Positions 44,201 through 53,328 of a stretch of 64,000 nucleotides of DNA are shown here, piece by piece. Each line of letters begins with the position of its first letter. The first letter of the stretch is position 1. The stretch comes from CAVRZJ01 sp964594125 (GTDB taxonomy: Bacteria; Acidobacteriota; Thermoanaerobaculia; Thermoanaerobaculales; Thermoanaerobaculaceae): contig CAZQLL010000003.1 of NCBI GenBank assembly GCA_964594125.1, positions 62,001 to 126,000 of the forward strand, written 5' to 3'. Under the pieces are notes generated by a model that was given only the letters and a program-made list of their open reading frames with translations, did not search any database and had not been told where the DNA came from. The position numbers were made by a program, and so were the translations under genes.

Positions 44201-44311
44201 CAGGCGCGTGACGCGGGTGGAGACTGGTCATGCCGTAACGGCCGCGGGCTTTCGACGGACCTCACAGCCGCGACACCCACTGCAAAGGTCCGGGCGGTCA
44301 CCCGCCAAGAC

Positions 44312-44334
44312 GAAACCCGGCGCCGCCGGGTTTC
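44312..44334. terminator. Perfect hairpin after the oxidoreductase gene
   Basis: GAAACCCGG and CCGGGTTTC form a 9-bp stem with a CGCCG loop. No T-run follows (GCTGTCG), so termination would be weak or factor-dependent. It is 112 bp after the stop codon. Confidence 0.5.
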
Positions 44335-44427
44335 GCTGTCGTCGCTCCCCCGCACCCCCGCACCCGCGAGTTGACCCGATCCCGGCCCGCCGCTAGCATT
44401 GGCGGCGCTCGTCCGCAGGAGGCCGCC

Positions 44428-44892
44428 ATGCCGCAGGTACCGGCGCACCACGTCACCCGGCTCGCCATCCTCGCCGCAGCGATGCTCGCTGCTCTGGCCT
44501 TCTATGCAGCGGTCGCCTGCCTGGTTTCCCCGACCCCCGTCCTCGCAGGCACGCAGAGCACCACGCTGCTCGCCGCGCTCGCCCTCGCCTCGGGGCTCAA
44601 CCTGCTCACCCTGAAGCCCGTGTACCGCGCCATGCTCGCCGGGCCGCTGCGCGTCTGGGCCGCCGGCCGCGCGCTGCCGCCGCTGCTCGCCGCCCACCTC
44701 GCCGCCGTCACGGTGCTGCTCGCCCGCATCGAGGCGGTGGGCGTGCTCGGCCTCGCGCTCTACCTCGTCACCGGGCGACGCGACTGGTTCTGGGCCTTCG
44801 CCGGCGTTGCCGCCGCCGCGCTGCTGCTGGCCTGGCCGACGGCGGAACGCGCGCGCGAAGACCTCGGCCTTTCGGCCGCCGACCTGCCGTAG
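44428..44892 (+). CDS. Hypothetical four-helix membrane protein
   Basis: This 154-residue protein has hydrophobic segments at about 9-32 (LAILAAAMLAALAFYAAVAC), 42-60, 85-110 (LPPLLAAHLAAVTVLLARIE and following) and 118-140 (FWAFAGVAAAALLLAWPT). The C-terminus is soluble (ERAREDLGLSAADLP). CAGGAGG precedes the ATG. I do not recognise the family. It stands alone and converges on the small PGPGW-like gene. Confidence 0.65.
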   Translation: MPQVPAHHVTRLAILAAAMLAALAFYAAVACLVSPTPVLAGTQSTTLLAALALASGLNLLTLKPVYRAMLAGPLRVWAAGRALPPLLAAHLAAVTVLLARIEAVGVLGLALYLVTGRRDWFWAFAGVAAAALLLAWPTAERAREDLGLSAADLP

Positions 44893-44926
44893 AGCGGCCA
44901 GAGGCCGGCCGTCCGGCGGGCGACCG

Positions 44927-45166
44927 CTACTCCTTCCTGGTCTTGCGGGGGGCGAGCCTGGCCCGCCAGCGCCGCAGCGGCGCCCGGATGCCCGGAACCC
45001 GGCGCTCGATCAGCTCCGCCAGCCGGGCGAAGAACGGGATGTCGGGAGCCAGCAGCAGCGCGCCGACGACGATCAACAGCCACCCCTGGAGGAACGGCAG
45101 GAACAGCCCGAGCACGCCGAGCGCCACCGCCGTCCATCCCGCAAGGTGTCTGACGATCCCGCCCAT
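44927..45166 (-). CDS. PGPGW-like small transmembrane protein
   Basis: This 79-residue protein has two membrane helices in the order VRHLAGWTAVALGVLGLFLP, FLQGWLLIVVGALLLAPDIP, then a basic tail (RRWRARLAPRKTRKE). The G-W...G-x-x-G-x-x-L-P...L-Q-G-W-L pattern resembles the PGPGW group (PF09656) and neighbouring small membrane families. The in-frame GTG at 45187 is an alternative start, but it adds only polar residues. Function is unknown. Confidence 0.6.
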   Translation of the reverse strand: MGGIVRHLAGWTAVALGVLGLFLPFLQGWLLIVVGALLLAPDIPFFARLAELIERRVPGIRAPLRRWRARLAPRKTRKE

Positions 45167-45229
45167 GGGCCGGCAGTGTGCAGGCACTCGCGCGGTGGCG
45201 CAAGCCCGGCGGCGACGCGCCGGCGCCGC

Positions 45230-46327
45230 CTACCCGGCGGCGACGACGCCGCCGCCAGCCTGCTTGGCGCGGCGCAGCGCGGTGTCGGCGGCGTGCAGGA
45301 TCTCCGTCGCCGAGGTGACGCCCGCCCCGAGACAGCCGACGCCGACGGAAAGCCCCACGACGGGCGGAACGGCCCGGATCAGCTCGCGCGCCAGCCGGCG
45401 GGCGGCCTCTCCCGGCGTGTCGGGCAGTACGACGACGAACTCGTCGCCGCCGAAGCGACAGAGGGCGTCGCCCGGACGGATTGCGGCCGCCAGAGCGGCC
45501 GACACCTGCCTGAGAACGCCGTCGCCGGCAAGGTGCCCGTGCGTGTCGTTGTACCCCTTGAAGCCGTCGAGGTCGAGCAGGAGGACGGACAGGTGCTGCC
45601 CGCGCTGTTTCGCCCAGTCGAGCTCGCGCGCCAGCAGCTCCTCGAGATACCTGCGGTTGTACAGGCCGGTCAGCGGATCGTGGCGGGCCTCGGTGCGGTC
45701 GGAATCGCCCAGCGCGGCATCGAGGTGGATGATCCAGGTCACCGCGGCGAGCAGGATGAGGCGCGCGACCTGGACGACCCAGCGGAACGTGCCGTAGGTG
45801 GGGTCCGGCGGCGCGAACTGCACCTCCCGCCATGCGACCGCGAGAAACACGACGAGCGCGTACGAGCCCGGCACCGCCCAGGTCACGCCGCGGGCCACCC
45901 GTGGGTCGCTGCGCACCGCGGCGAGCGCGACGACCAGGAAGTAGCCGAAGAAGATGATCTGCGAGTTGGTGGCGACGATGGCGCGGTCGCGCACCACGTA
46001 GAGCACGAGCGCACCGCTGATCGCCAGCACGTCCGCCGCCACCACCCAGATCGCGTGCTCCTCGCGCCACGGGCACCACGCCAGGTAGAGCTGAAACGCC
46101 AGCCCGGCGGCCAGGATCACCCCGAGCCCGGCGAGGCCCACCGCCTCGTCGTCTGACAGTCTGCCCGAGATCAGGTACGCCCCGAACACCGTCAGCGTCA
46201 CCCCGGACGCGACGGCGAGGCGCCAGAGGTTGAGGAAGCGCTCGAGGTCGCGTCCGCGGCGGACGACCCGCTGCCGCACCGGAAACAGGCGCGGCGACGA
46301 GTCGGATTCCAAAGGTGGCGCACCCAT
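45230..46327 (-). CDS. Membrane-bound diguanylate cyclase (GGDEF)
   Basis: This 365-residue protein has about six membrane helices in residues 35-205 and a C-terminal GGDEF domain (about 215-355). The domain begins ARHDPLTGLYNRRYLEELLA. The active site is RFGGDEFVVVLPDTP with an intact G-G-D-E-F. An I-site R-x-x-D (RPGD) stands five residues before it, so feedback inhibition by cyclic-di-GMP is expected. It makes cyclic-di-GMP from two GTP. The membrane part has no named sensor domain. No partner is in its operon, but HD-GYP and PilZ genes are in the same window. Confidence 0.94.
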   Translation of the reverse strand: MGAPPLESDSSPRLFPVRQRVVRRGRDLERFLNLWRLAVASGVTLTVFGAYLISGRLSDDEAVGLAGLGVILAAGLAFQLYLAWCPWREEHAIWVVAADVLAISGALVLYVVRDRAIVATNSQIIFFGYFLVVALAAVRSDPRVARGVTWAVPGSYALVVFLAVAWREVQFAPPDPTYGTFRWVVQVARLILLAAVTWIIHLDAALGDSDRTEARHDPLTGLYNRRYLEELLARELDWAKQRGQHLSVLLLDLDGFKGYNDTHGHLAGDGVLRQVSAALAAAIRPGDALCRFGGDEFVVVLPDTPGEAARRLARELIRAVPPVVGLSVGVGCLGAGVTSATEILHAADTALRRAKQAGGGVVAAG

Positions 46328-46431
46328 GGTCGGGACCCGGTAGGAAGCCCTGAACCCTCCTCCGCCTCATCGCAAGCATAGCTCATTTTCGCGACGGTCG
46401 CGCCGCAACTGCCAAGGAGGGCGGCACATCG

Positions 46432-47235
46432 CTACGCGACGTCGAGGTCGCGGCAGTGGGCGGCGACGAGCGCCAGGAGGTCGCGGTGCACGCCCGGGGA
46501 AGCGGCGAGCACGTTGCCACGCGCGAACAGGTCGTCCCCGCGGCCGTCGAGGTCGGTCACCAGGGCTCCCGCCTCACGGGCGATCACCGCGCCGGCCGCC
46601 AGGTCCCAGGGCGAGAGGTTGAACTCGAAGAAGCCGTCGAAGATGCCGGCGGCGGTGTGCGCGAGGTCGAGCGCCGCCGCTCCCGGCCGGCGGATCGCCG
46701 CCGCGCGGAAGAACACGTCGCGAAACACCGCCAGATACGTGTCGATGTGGCGGCGGACCCGGAACGGGAAGCCGGTGGTCACGAACGCGCCGTCGAGCCC
46801 GGCGCGCGCCGAGGCCCGGATCGGCCGCCCGTTGCGGAACGCCCCGCCGCCGCGCGCCGCGGCGAACAGCTCGTCGCGCATCGGGTCGTAGATCGCTCCG
46901 ACGGTGGGGACGCCGTGCTCGACCAGCCCGACCGAGACCGCGAAGTGCGGGAACGAGCGGACGAAGTTCGCCGTGCCGTCGAGCGGGTCCACCACCCAGA
47001 CGACCTGGGCGTCGCCTCGCAGCCCGCCTTCCTCGGCGAGCAGCCCGAGCGACGGCGTGTGGCGCTTGAGAAACGCCTCGATCGCCGTTTCGCTGGCACG
47101 GTCCGCGGCCGAGACCCAGTCGTTCTGCGCCTTCTCCTCGACCTCACCGGCGGCGAGCCGCCCGAAGTGGCGGCGCAGCACCTCGCCGCCGACCTGCGCG
47201 GCGGCCATCGCGACGGCGAGCCGTTGCTCGCTCAC
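46432..47235 (-). CDS. Inositol monophosphatase family protein
   Basis: This 267-residue Mg2+-dependent phosphatase has LLAEEGGL (about 65-72), VWVVDPLDGTANFVRSFPHF (about 79-98) with metal-binding D83 and D86, and FNLSPWDLAAGAVIAREAGA near 205-224 holding the third metal Asp. This is the complete SuhB/IMPase set. Substrates can be inositol phosphates, fructose-1,6-bisphosphate or related sugars; SuhB also helps rRNA transcription. The start at the GTG at 47235 is uncertain because no clear ribosome site precedes it. It is divergent from the small protein at 47290. Confidence 0.9.
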   Translation of the reverse strand: MSEQRLAVAMAAAQVGGEVLRRHFGRLAAGEVEEKAQNDWVSAADRASETAIEAFLKRHTPSLGLLAEEGGLRGDAQVVWVVDPLDGTANFVRSFPHFAVSVGLVEHGVPTVGAIYDPMRDELFAAARGGGAFRNGRPIRASARAGLDGAFVTTGFPFRVRRHIDTYLAVFRDVFFRAAAIRRPGAAALDLAHTAAGIFDGFFEFNLSPWDLAAGAVIAREAGALVTDLDGRGDDLFARGNVLAASPGVHRDLLALVAAHCRDLDVA

Positions 47236-47289
47236 CGGCGTCCGCCGCCGGCCGGAAATTGCGCGGCCCCGCGCCGGGTTGTCGTGATC

Positions 47290-47553
47290 GTGACGAGGCG
47301 GGAAGAGGCCCTTCGCGAGGAACAGCAGCGGCTGCGCCAGCTCCGGCTGCTGGTGGACGTCACCGCGCAGGTGCTGGCGGAGGACGAGCACCTGATTCTG
47401 TGCGAGGCGCTGCGCCTGATCGAGGCGGCGCGCACGGCGTCGTTGCGCCTTTTCCCCGAGAAGAGCGACACCTTCGACATCGTCGTGCGGCCGCGCCTGG
47501 AACGCATCGTCTTCGAGCGATTCGGCATCGCCCCGCACGGCCCGGTGAACTGA
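47290..47553 (+). CDS. Conserved-looking small hypothetical protein
   Basis: This 87-residue protein starts at a GTG and is largely helical (MTRREEALREEQQRLRQLRL and LLVDVTAQVLAEDEHLILCE). It ends in SDTFDIVVRPRLERIVFERF. Codon use is regular and no competing frame looks coding. I do not recognise the family. It lies head-to-head with the inositol phosphatase gene and tail-to-tail with the lipoprotein gene. Confidence 0.55.
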   Translation: MTRREEALREEQQRLRQLRLLVDVTAQVLAEDEHLILCEALRLIEAARTASLRLFPEKSDTFDIVVRPRLERIVFERFGIAPHGPVN

Positions 47554-47566
47554 CCCGCCTCCAGGC

Positions 47567-48013
47567 TCACCGCGCAGCCCCCACTGCGCCGCCGTACTCC
47601 GGGTAGACGGCGCGTGCCGCTTCCACTGGCTCGTCTTCGAGCTCGACCAGGACCGACTCCCCGTCCAGCACCTCGAGCCCCCGGGCGACCGCGGAGAGTT
47701 GGGCGCTGACGCCGGGCACGAGCGCCGCGGTGTCGGCCACGGCGAGTGCAGACGCGCGGTCGCGGCCGTCGGCGCCCTGCACGTGGACACGCAGCGTCAG
47801 TGTGTCGAGGCGCTCCCTGCCCTCGTTGACGACGAGAACGCTCACCACCACCTCGGGCGCGCCGCCGGCGCCGGTCCGCGGCTGGAACCCGTTGGGCTGG
47901 ATGCGGTGCTGCTGGCGGATACGGGTGACGCGCTGCACCGCGCTCTCCGGCGCCGCGCAACCGGCGGCAACGGCGGCGGCAAGTCCCATGGCGGCGATCG
48001 CTCGGCCTCGCAC
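47567..48013 (-). CDS. Putative lipoprotein of unknown function
   Basis: This 148-residue protein starts at a GTG after GAGGGGG and has a short signal with lipobox (RGRAIAAMGLAAAVAAGC, Cys 19). The mature part has alternating beta-strand sequence (PEVVVSVLVVNEGRERLDTL and GLEVLDGESVLVELEDE), like a small immunoglobulin-like or DUF1425-type fold; this is only a resemblance. An upstream extension of the frame is open but would bury the signal peptide. Confidence 0.6.
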   Translation of the reverse strand: MRGRAIAAMGLAAAVAAGCAAPESAVQRVTRIRQQHRIQPNGFQPRTGAGGAPEVVVSVLVVNEGRERLDTLTLRVHVQGADGRDRASALAVADTAALVPGVSAQLSAVARGLEVLDGESVLVELEDEPVEAARAVYPEYGGAVGAAR

Positions 48014-48215
48014 GAGAACCCCCTCGAGCCGGAGTCTACCCGAACGCGGCGCCGGCGCGCTCCCGGCGGGCCGGCCGATCACCACGGCGCCGCCCGCAGC
48101 TCGCTGCAGCGCAGCCAGCCGCGCGGTGTCGGGCGGATGCGCCCGCGCGTCCGCGCACCGGGCCGCGGACGGCGAGCTCGGCGCAGGCACGGGTGAACGC
48201 CGGCGCGGGCGCGGG

Positions 48216-49187
48216 TCAGCCCGCTGCCCACCGCGTCGCCACCTCGTCGTACGGCTGGCCGCCGCCCGTCCACAGCGCCCGGGCGAACGCCTCCACCCAC
48301 GGCGAGAACCCCGGTATCACCCGCAGGTTGTCCTCGGCGAGCAGGTGCCGCGGCTCGCGGCCGGAGGCGAGCAGCGCGTGCGCGGCGCGCCGGAGCTTCC
48401 AGCCCGCCGAGACGACACCATCGAGGAGGTCGAGCCGGCGCGCCCACAGCAGCAGGGCGCACGCCGCGGCGAACGTCGCTGCGCCGGTCGTCGCGGAGGC
48501 CGGACCAGGGAGGCTCTCGGGGAGGCCGCCGGCGCGACAGGCGCGCGACGCCTCGCGCTCGAGCCGGAGGGCGGCCGCCCCCGGGTCGGTGTGGAACAGG
48601 AGATCCTCGAGGGCCGTGTCGCCGGCCTCACCGGCGATCGCATCGAAGACCCGGTGGCGCACCTCCGCCGGCACCGCCAGCGGCGCCGCGAGCGCGAACT
48701 CCGCGCCCGCCGCGCGCGCTGCGGCCACGGCGCCGGCCAGCTCGCGCGCCGGGGCCGCCATCGGCCCGAGCGCCAGCAGGACTCCCGGCGCGATCCCCGC
48801 GGCCCGCCATCGCGACAGGTCTGGGAGCGCCCCCGCGCCCCATAGCGGCGGCAGCCACGGCGCCAGCGCCACCGCCTGCCCGGCAATCACGCGCGCTGGC
48901 AGCTCCTCGGGCGCGAGCTCGCCGTCGAGGACGACGACCAGCCCGCACCCGGCGGCGGCGAGGCGCGCGAGCTGCTCGCGGTCGGAACGCACCACCGCGG
49001 CGTGCACCAGGATGCGCAGCGCCCGGCGCGGAACCATGCGGTCGGCGGTCTCCTGGCGCTCCGGCTGCGCTCCCCAGGACAGGCGCATCTCGACCGGGTC
49101 GAGAATGGGCCGCCCGCACGCCGCCACCCCGCCGAGGCGGTGCGACAGCGGCAGGAGGTCCGGGAAAGCCGGGTCAACTCTCCGCAC
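48216..49187 (-). CDS. Hypothetical protein overlapping ribE
   Basis: This 323-residue soluble protein reads MRRVDPAFPDLLPLSHRLGG at its start. Its middle has TIM-barrel-like strand-helix units (LRILVHAAVVRSDREQLARL, GLVVVLDGELAPEELPARVI, GIAPGVLLALGPMAAPAREL, GAEFALAAPLAVPAEVRHRV). The end is ARALWTGGGQPYDEVATRW. It overlaps the ribE stop by 14 bp, so it is made with riboflavin synthase. I do not recognise a family, and no metal or cofactor motif is clear. Codon-position G+C pattern suits a real gene. Confidence 0.6.
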   Translation of the reverse strand: MRRVDPAFPDLLPLSHRLGGVAACGRPILDPVEMRLSWGAQPERQETADRMVPRRALRILVHAAVVRSDREQLARLAAAGCGLVVVLDGELAPEELPARVIAGQAVALAPWLPPLWGAGALPDLSRWRAAGIAPGVLLALGPMAAPARELAGAVAAARAAGAEFALAAPLAVPAEVRHRVFDAIAGEAGDTALEDLLFHTDPGAAALRLEREASRACRAGGLPESLPGPASATTGAATFAAACALLLWARRLDLLDGVVSAGWKLRRAAHALLASGREPRHLLAEDNLRVIPGFSPWVEAFARALWTGGGQPYDEVATRWAAG

Positions 49188-49804
49188 GGCCGAACGCCTC
49201 CCACAGCGCCGCGAGCGACTCCCCCGAGCGGCCGAGCGCGCGCCGCACGTACTTCGCCAGGATGTCGGTCTCGAGGTTGACGCGGGCGCCCGGCCGCAGC
49301 GCCGCGAGCGTCGTCGCGGTCAGCGTCGCCGGGATCAGCGCGGCCTCGAGCCAGGCGTCGCCGCAGGCCGCGACCGTGAGCGAGACGCCGTCCAGCGCCA
49401 CGGAGCCCTTCTCCGCCACCTCCGGGGCGAGCGCCGGCGGCACCGCGACGCGCAGGAGGCGGAACCCCTGCTGGTCGCGCGCGGCCTGCACCACGACCGC
49501 GGCGTCGACGTGGCCGAGCACGAGATGGCCGCCGAGGCGGCCGCCGAGGCGCAGCGACCGCTCGACGTTGACCCGCGCTCCCGGCCGCAGCGCGCCGAGC
49601 GTCGTGCGCGCCAGCGTCTCCGGCGAGAGGTCGGCGACGAACCCGGACGCAACGCGCTCGCGCACCGTCAGGCAGGCGCCGGACACCGCCACGCTCTCGC
49701 CGAGCGCCAACGGCTCGCCGGCGAGCGCGCACGCGACCTCGATGGCCGCTCCGCCGCCCCGCGGCGAGACGCGCCGCACCTCGCCGATCGCCTCGACCAT
49801 GCCG

Positions 49805-49812
<8 letters not shown>
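49174..49812 (-). CDS. ribE: Riboflavin synthase, alpha subunit
   Basis: This 212-residue enzyme dismutates two 6,7-dimethyl-8-ribityllumazine molecules to riboflavin. It starts MFSGMVEAIGEVRRVSPRGG. Two lumazine-binding barrels are visible. Each has S-V-[AS]-[VL]-x-G-[AV]-[CS]-L-T-V (ESVAVSGACLTVRERV and GSVALDGVSLTVAACG) and a G-x-x-V-N-[VL]-E segment (ARVNVERSLRLGGRLGGHLV and ARVNLETDILAKYVRRAL). Length is normal. It overlaps ribD by 8 bp. No ribBA or ribH gene is in the window and no FMN riboswitch was recognised. Confidence 0.95.
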
Positions 49813-50913
<1,101 letters not shown>

Positions 50914-50917
<4 letters not shown>

Positions 50918-51849
50918 TCCAGCCCCTCGAGCAGCGCTTGCGCGAACACCGCCGCGTCGAACGGCAGCAGGTCGGCGGCCGTCTCGCCGACGCCGACCCA
51001 GCGCACCGGCACGCCGAGTTCGCGAGCGACGGCGAGCACGATCCCGCCCTTGGCGGTGCCGTCGAGCTTCGTGAGGACGACGCCGGTCACGCCGGCGTGG
51101 GCGCCGAACTCTCGCGCCTGCGCGACACCGTTGGAACCGGTGGTGGCGTCGAGCACCAGCAGCACCTCGTGCGGGGCGCCCGGCACGGCCCGCCCGCACA
51201 CCCGCCGCACCTTCTCGAGCTCCGCCATCAGGTTGTGCTTGGTGTGCAGCCGCCCGGCGGTGTCGACGAGCACGTCGCTGACGCCGCGCCGCGCCGCCGC
51301 CTGCAGCGCGTCGAAGGCGACCGCCCCCGGGTCGGCGCCCTGGCGGTGCGCCACCACCGGCACGCCGAGCCGGCCGCCCCACTGCTGGAGCTGCTCGATC
51401 GCCGCCGCCCGGAACGTGTCAGCCGCGACCAGCAGCACGCTGCCGCCCGCCTCCTGCGCCCGCGCGGCGAGCTTCGCGGTGGTGGTCGTCTTGCCGCTCC
51501 CGTTGACGCCGACCACCAGCACCACGTGGGGGTTGCCGCGCGCCACCGGCCGCGCCGCGGCCGCCAGCGTCGCCGCGATCCGCTCGCGCAGCCATGCCAC
51601 CTCCTCGCCGGCGCGCACCGTCCCGGACCGCTGCGCCTTCGCGAGGTCCGCGGCGATCGCCTCCGCTCCGTCGATGCCGACATCGGCGGCGACCAGCGCC
51701 TCCTCGAGCGCCGCCGGGCTCACCTCGGCGTGCACCGCGCCGAGCCGCTCGCCGAGGAGCGCGCGCGTCCCGCGCAACCCACGCCGCAACCGTTCCAGCA
51801 GATCCAAGACGACCTCCACGCGCCGTCGCGCGGCGGAAGCATAGGGCAT
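50914..51849 (-). CDS. ftsY: Signal recognition particle receptor FtsY
   Basis: This 311-residue SRP GTPase docks ribosome-nascent-chain complexes at the membrane. The N domain occupies about 20-95. The G domain has VLVVGVNGSGKTTTTAKLAA (P-loop), LLVAADTFRAAAIEQLQQWG, DVLVDTAGRLHTKHNLM and GVVLTKLDGTAKGGIVLAVA (T-K-L-D-G-T-A-K-G-G). The acidic A domain of enterobacterial FtsY is missing, as in many bacteria. The ATG at 51849 follows GGAGG by seven bases. Confidence 0.95.
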
Positions 51850-52160
51850 TCTCAAGCCTCCGGCATGACATCAGGCGTGAGGAGCGGAGGGGCAAAGGCG
51901 TGGGGAAGCGGCTCGCAGCACGGGCTCGCGCCCGGGTGCGGGCGCGGGCCCGCGCCGACTCGCCGTTGGCGGGGCGGTCTCGCGACCTCCCCCGAGGCGC
52001 CGGAGCGAATCCGGCGCCTTCACCCCGCCAGCGCCGGCGGCCGTGCGGGGCCGCCCGGACGCTGCCGGCGCCGAGCATCTGCCCACGCCGCGACGATCTC
52101 CGGGAGTGGTCGAACGTCGGCAGCATGCAGCGGGTCGGGCGCCGGGGTGCCGGCTGCGGA
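51850..52160. other. Gene-free stretch with a hairpin at 51995-52019
   Basis: No gene is supported. AGGCGCCGG and CCGGCGCCT form a 9-bp stem with a 7-base loop, downstream of the roadblock gene on its strand; no T-run follows. The rest is G+C-rich with no further structure I can support. Confidence 0.4.
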
Positions 52161-52523
52161 TCAGGGGATTTCCAGGTTGAGCGCCTCGGCGGCGCGCCGC
52201 ATCGCGGCGGCGGCGACCGAGGTCGGCGAGCCCGGATCGAGCACCAGCACGAGGTAGTACCCGCCGCGCAGCGTCATCCCCATCGCCTGCATCTTCCGCC
52301 CGCTGACCGTGATTTGGGCGAGGTCGCCGGCGCCGACGAGACGGGCAAGCTGGCCGGCACGTCGGAGGAAGATCCCGTGGTAGGCGCCCTCGAGCTTCAG
52401 CTCGTACGGCGTGGTCCGGCGGGCGACGAAGTCGACCGCCTCGCCCTCCGGGTCGACGAACACCGCCCCTTGGGCGCCCGGCGCATCCACCACGAGGTTG
52501 GTCAGCAGGTACTGGAACGGCAC
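52161..52523 (-). CDS. Roadblock/LC7 domain protein
   Basis: This 120-residue protein is a single roadblock domain: VVDAPGAQGAVFVDPEGEAV (about 11-30) with the G-x-[VA]-F-V-D-x-[ED]-G motif. A charged helix (YHGIFLRRAGQLARLVGAGD) and the strand GYYLVLVLDPGSPTSVAAAA follow. MglB, the GTPase-activating partner of MglA, has this fold, so the MglA-type protein at 33510 is a candidate partner; this is inference. It ends one base from the TPR lipoprotein gene and is last in the HD-GYP-TPR-roadblock series. Confidence 0.85.
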   Translation of the reverse strand: MPFQYLLTNLVVDAPGAQGAVFVDPEGEAVDFVARRTTPYELKLEGAYHGIFLRRAGQLARLVGAGDLAQITVSGRKMQAMGMTLRGGYYLVLVLDPGSPTSVAAAAMRRAAEALNLEIP

Positions 52524-52524
52524 G

Positions 52525-53328
52525 TCACATTCCCAGCTTCGCGCGCGCCTGCGCGGCTTCCGGCGTGCCCGGGCCGATCTCGATCACGCGGCGGTAGAGC
52601 GACCGCGCCTCGTCTCGGCGCCCGCGCGCCTCGAGGTGGAGGGCGAGCAGCAGCGCCACATCGACGCGCTCCGGCGCCCGGTCCATCGCGGCGCGGAACG
52701 AGTTCTCAGCGAGCTCGGGCTTCTCGAGCCGCTGCTGCACCTGGCCGAGCAGGACGAACGCCTCGGTCGGCCCGGCCGGCGTCGCCGCCCGGCGGAGGTT
52801 CTCCTCGGCGGCGGCGAGGTTGCCGCGGGCGAGGTACAGCGATCCCAGGTTGAAGTAGACGCCGGCGCGGTTCGCGTACAGATTGTCGGTGAGCGCCGAC
52901 AGGAAGTCGGCCTCCGCGAGAGCGTACTGGCCCAGCGCGACGTACGCCGCGCCGCGGTTGTTGCGCGCGTCGGTGTAGGTGGGCGCGAGCGCGAGCGCCT
53001 TGTTGAAGGCATCCAGCGCCTTGAGGCTGTCGCGGCGCTGCAGCTCGGCCTGCCCGATGAGGTTGTGGATGGTCGGGTTCGCGGGCTGCAGCTTGAGCGC
53101 CGCGCGGTAGCGCGCGAGCCCGTCCTCCACCCTCCCCTCGGCCACCAGCGCTCGGCCCTCGCGCATCAGCATCGTCGGTGCGAGCGGGTCGTCGGGGTTG
53201 ACGGGCGAAGTGCTGATCGGCGCCTCCGGCGCCCCCGCCGGCGCGGCCGGCGGCGCCGACGAGCTCGCGCAGGCGAGCCCCCCGAGCGCAAGTGCGACAG
53301 CGAGCGCGGTTTCGAGGGATCGGTTCAT
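52525..53328 (-). CDS. TPR-repeat lipoprotein
   Basis: This 267-residue protein has a signal with lipobox (VALALGGLACASSS, Cys 20). Six or so tetratricopeptide repeats follow, such as GLARYRAALKLQPANPTIHN and ALDAFNKALALAPTYTDARN. The arrangement resembles PilF/PilW-type pilotins that help outer-membrane secretin assembly in type IV pili, but no pilus genes are in the window. It is placed between an HD-GYP protein (overlap 4 bp) and a roadblock protein, both common in motility and polarity circuits. Confidence 0.8.
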   Translation of the reverse strand: MNRSLETALAVALALGGLACASSSAPPAAPAGAPEAPISTSPVNPDDPLAPTMLMREGRALVAEGRVEDGLARYRAALKLQPANPTIHNLIGQAELQRRDSLKALDAFNKALALAPTYTDARNNRGAAYVALGQYALAEADFLSALTDNLYANRAGVYFNLGSLYLARGNLAAAEENLRRAATPAGPTEAFVLLGQVQQRLEKPELAENSFRAAMDRAPERVDVALLLALHLEARGRRDEARSLYRRVIEIGPGTPEAAQARAKLGM

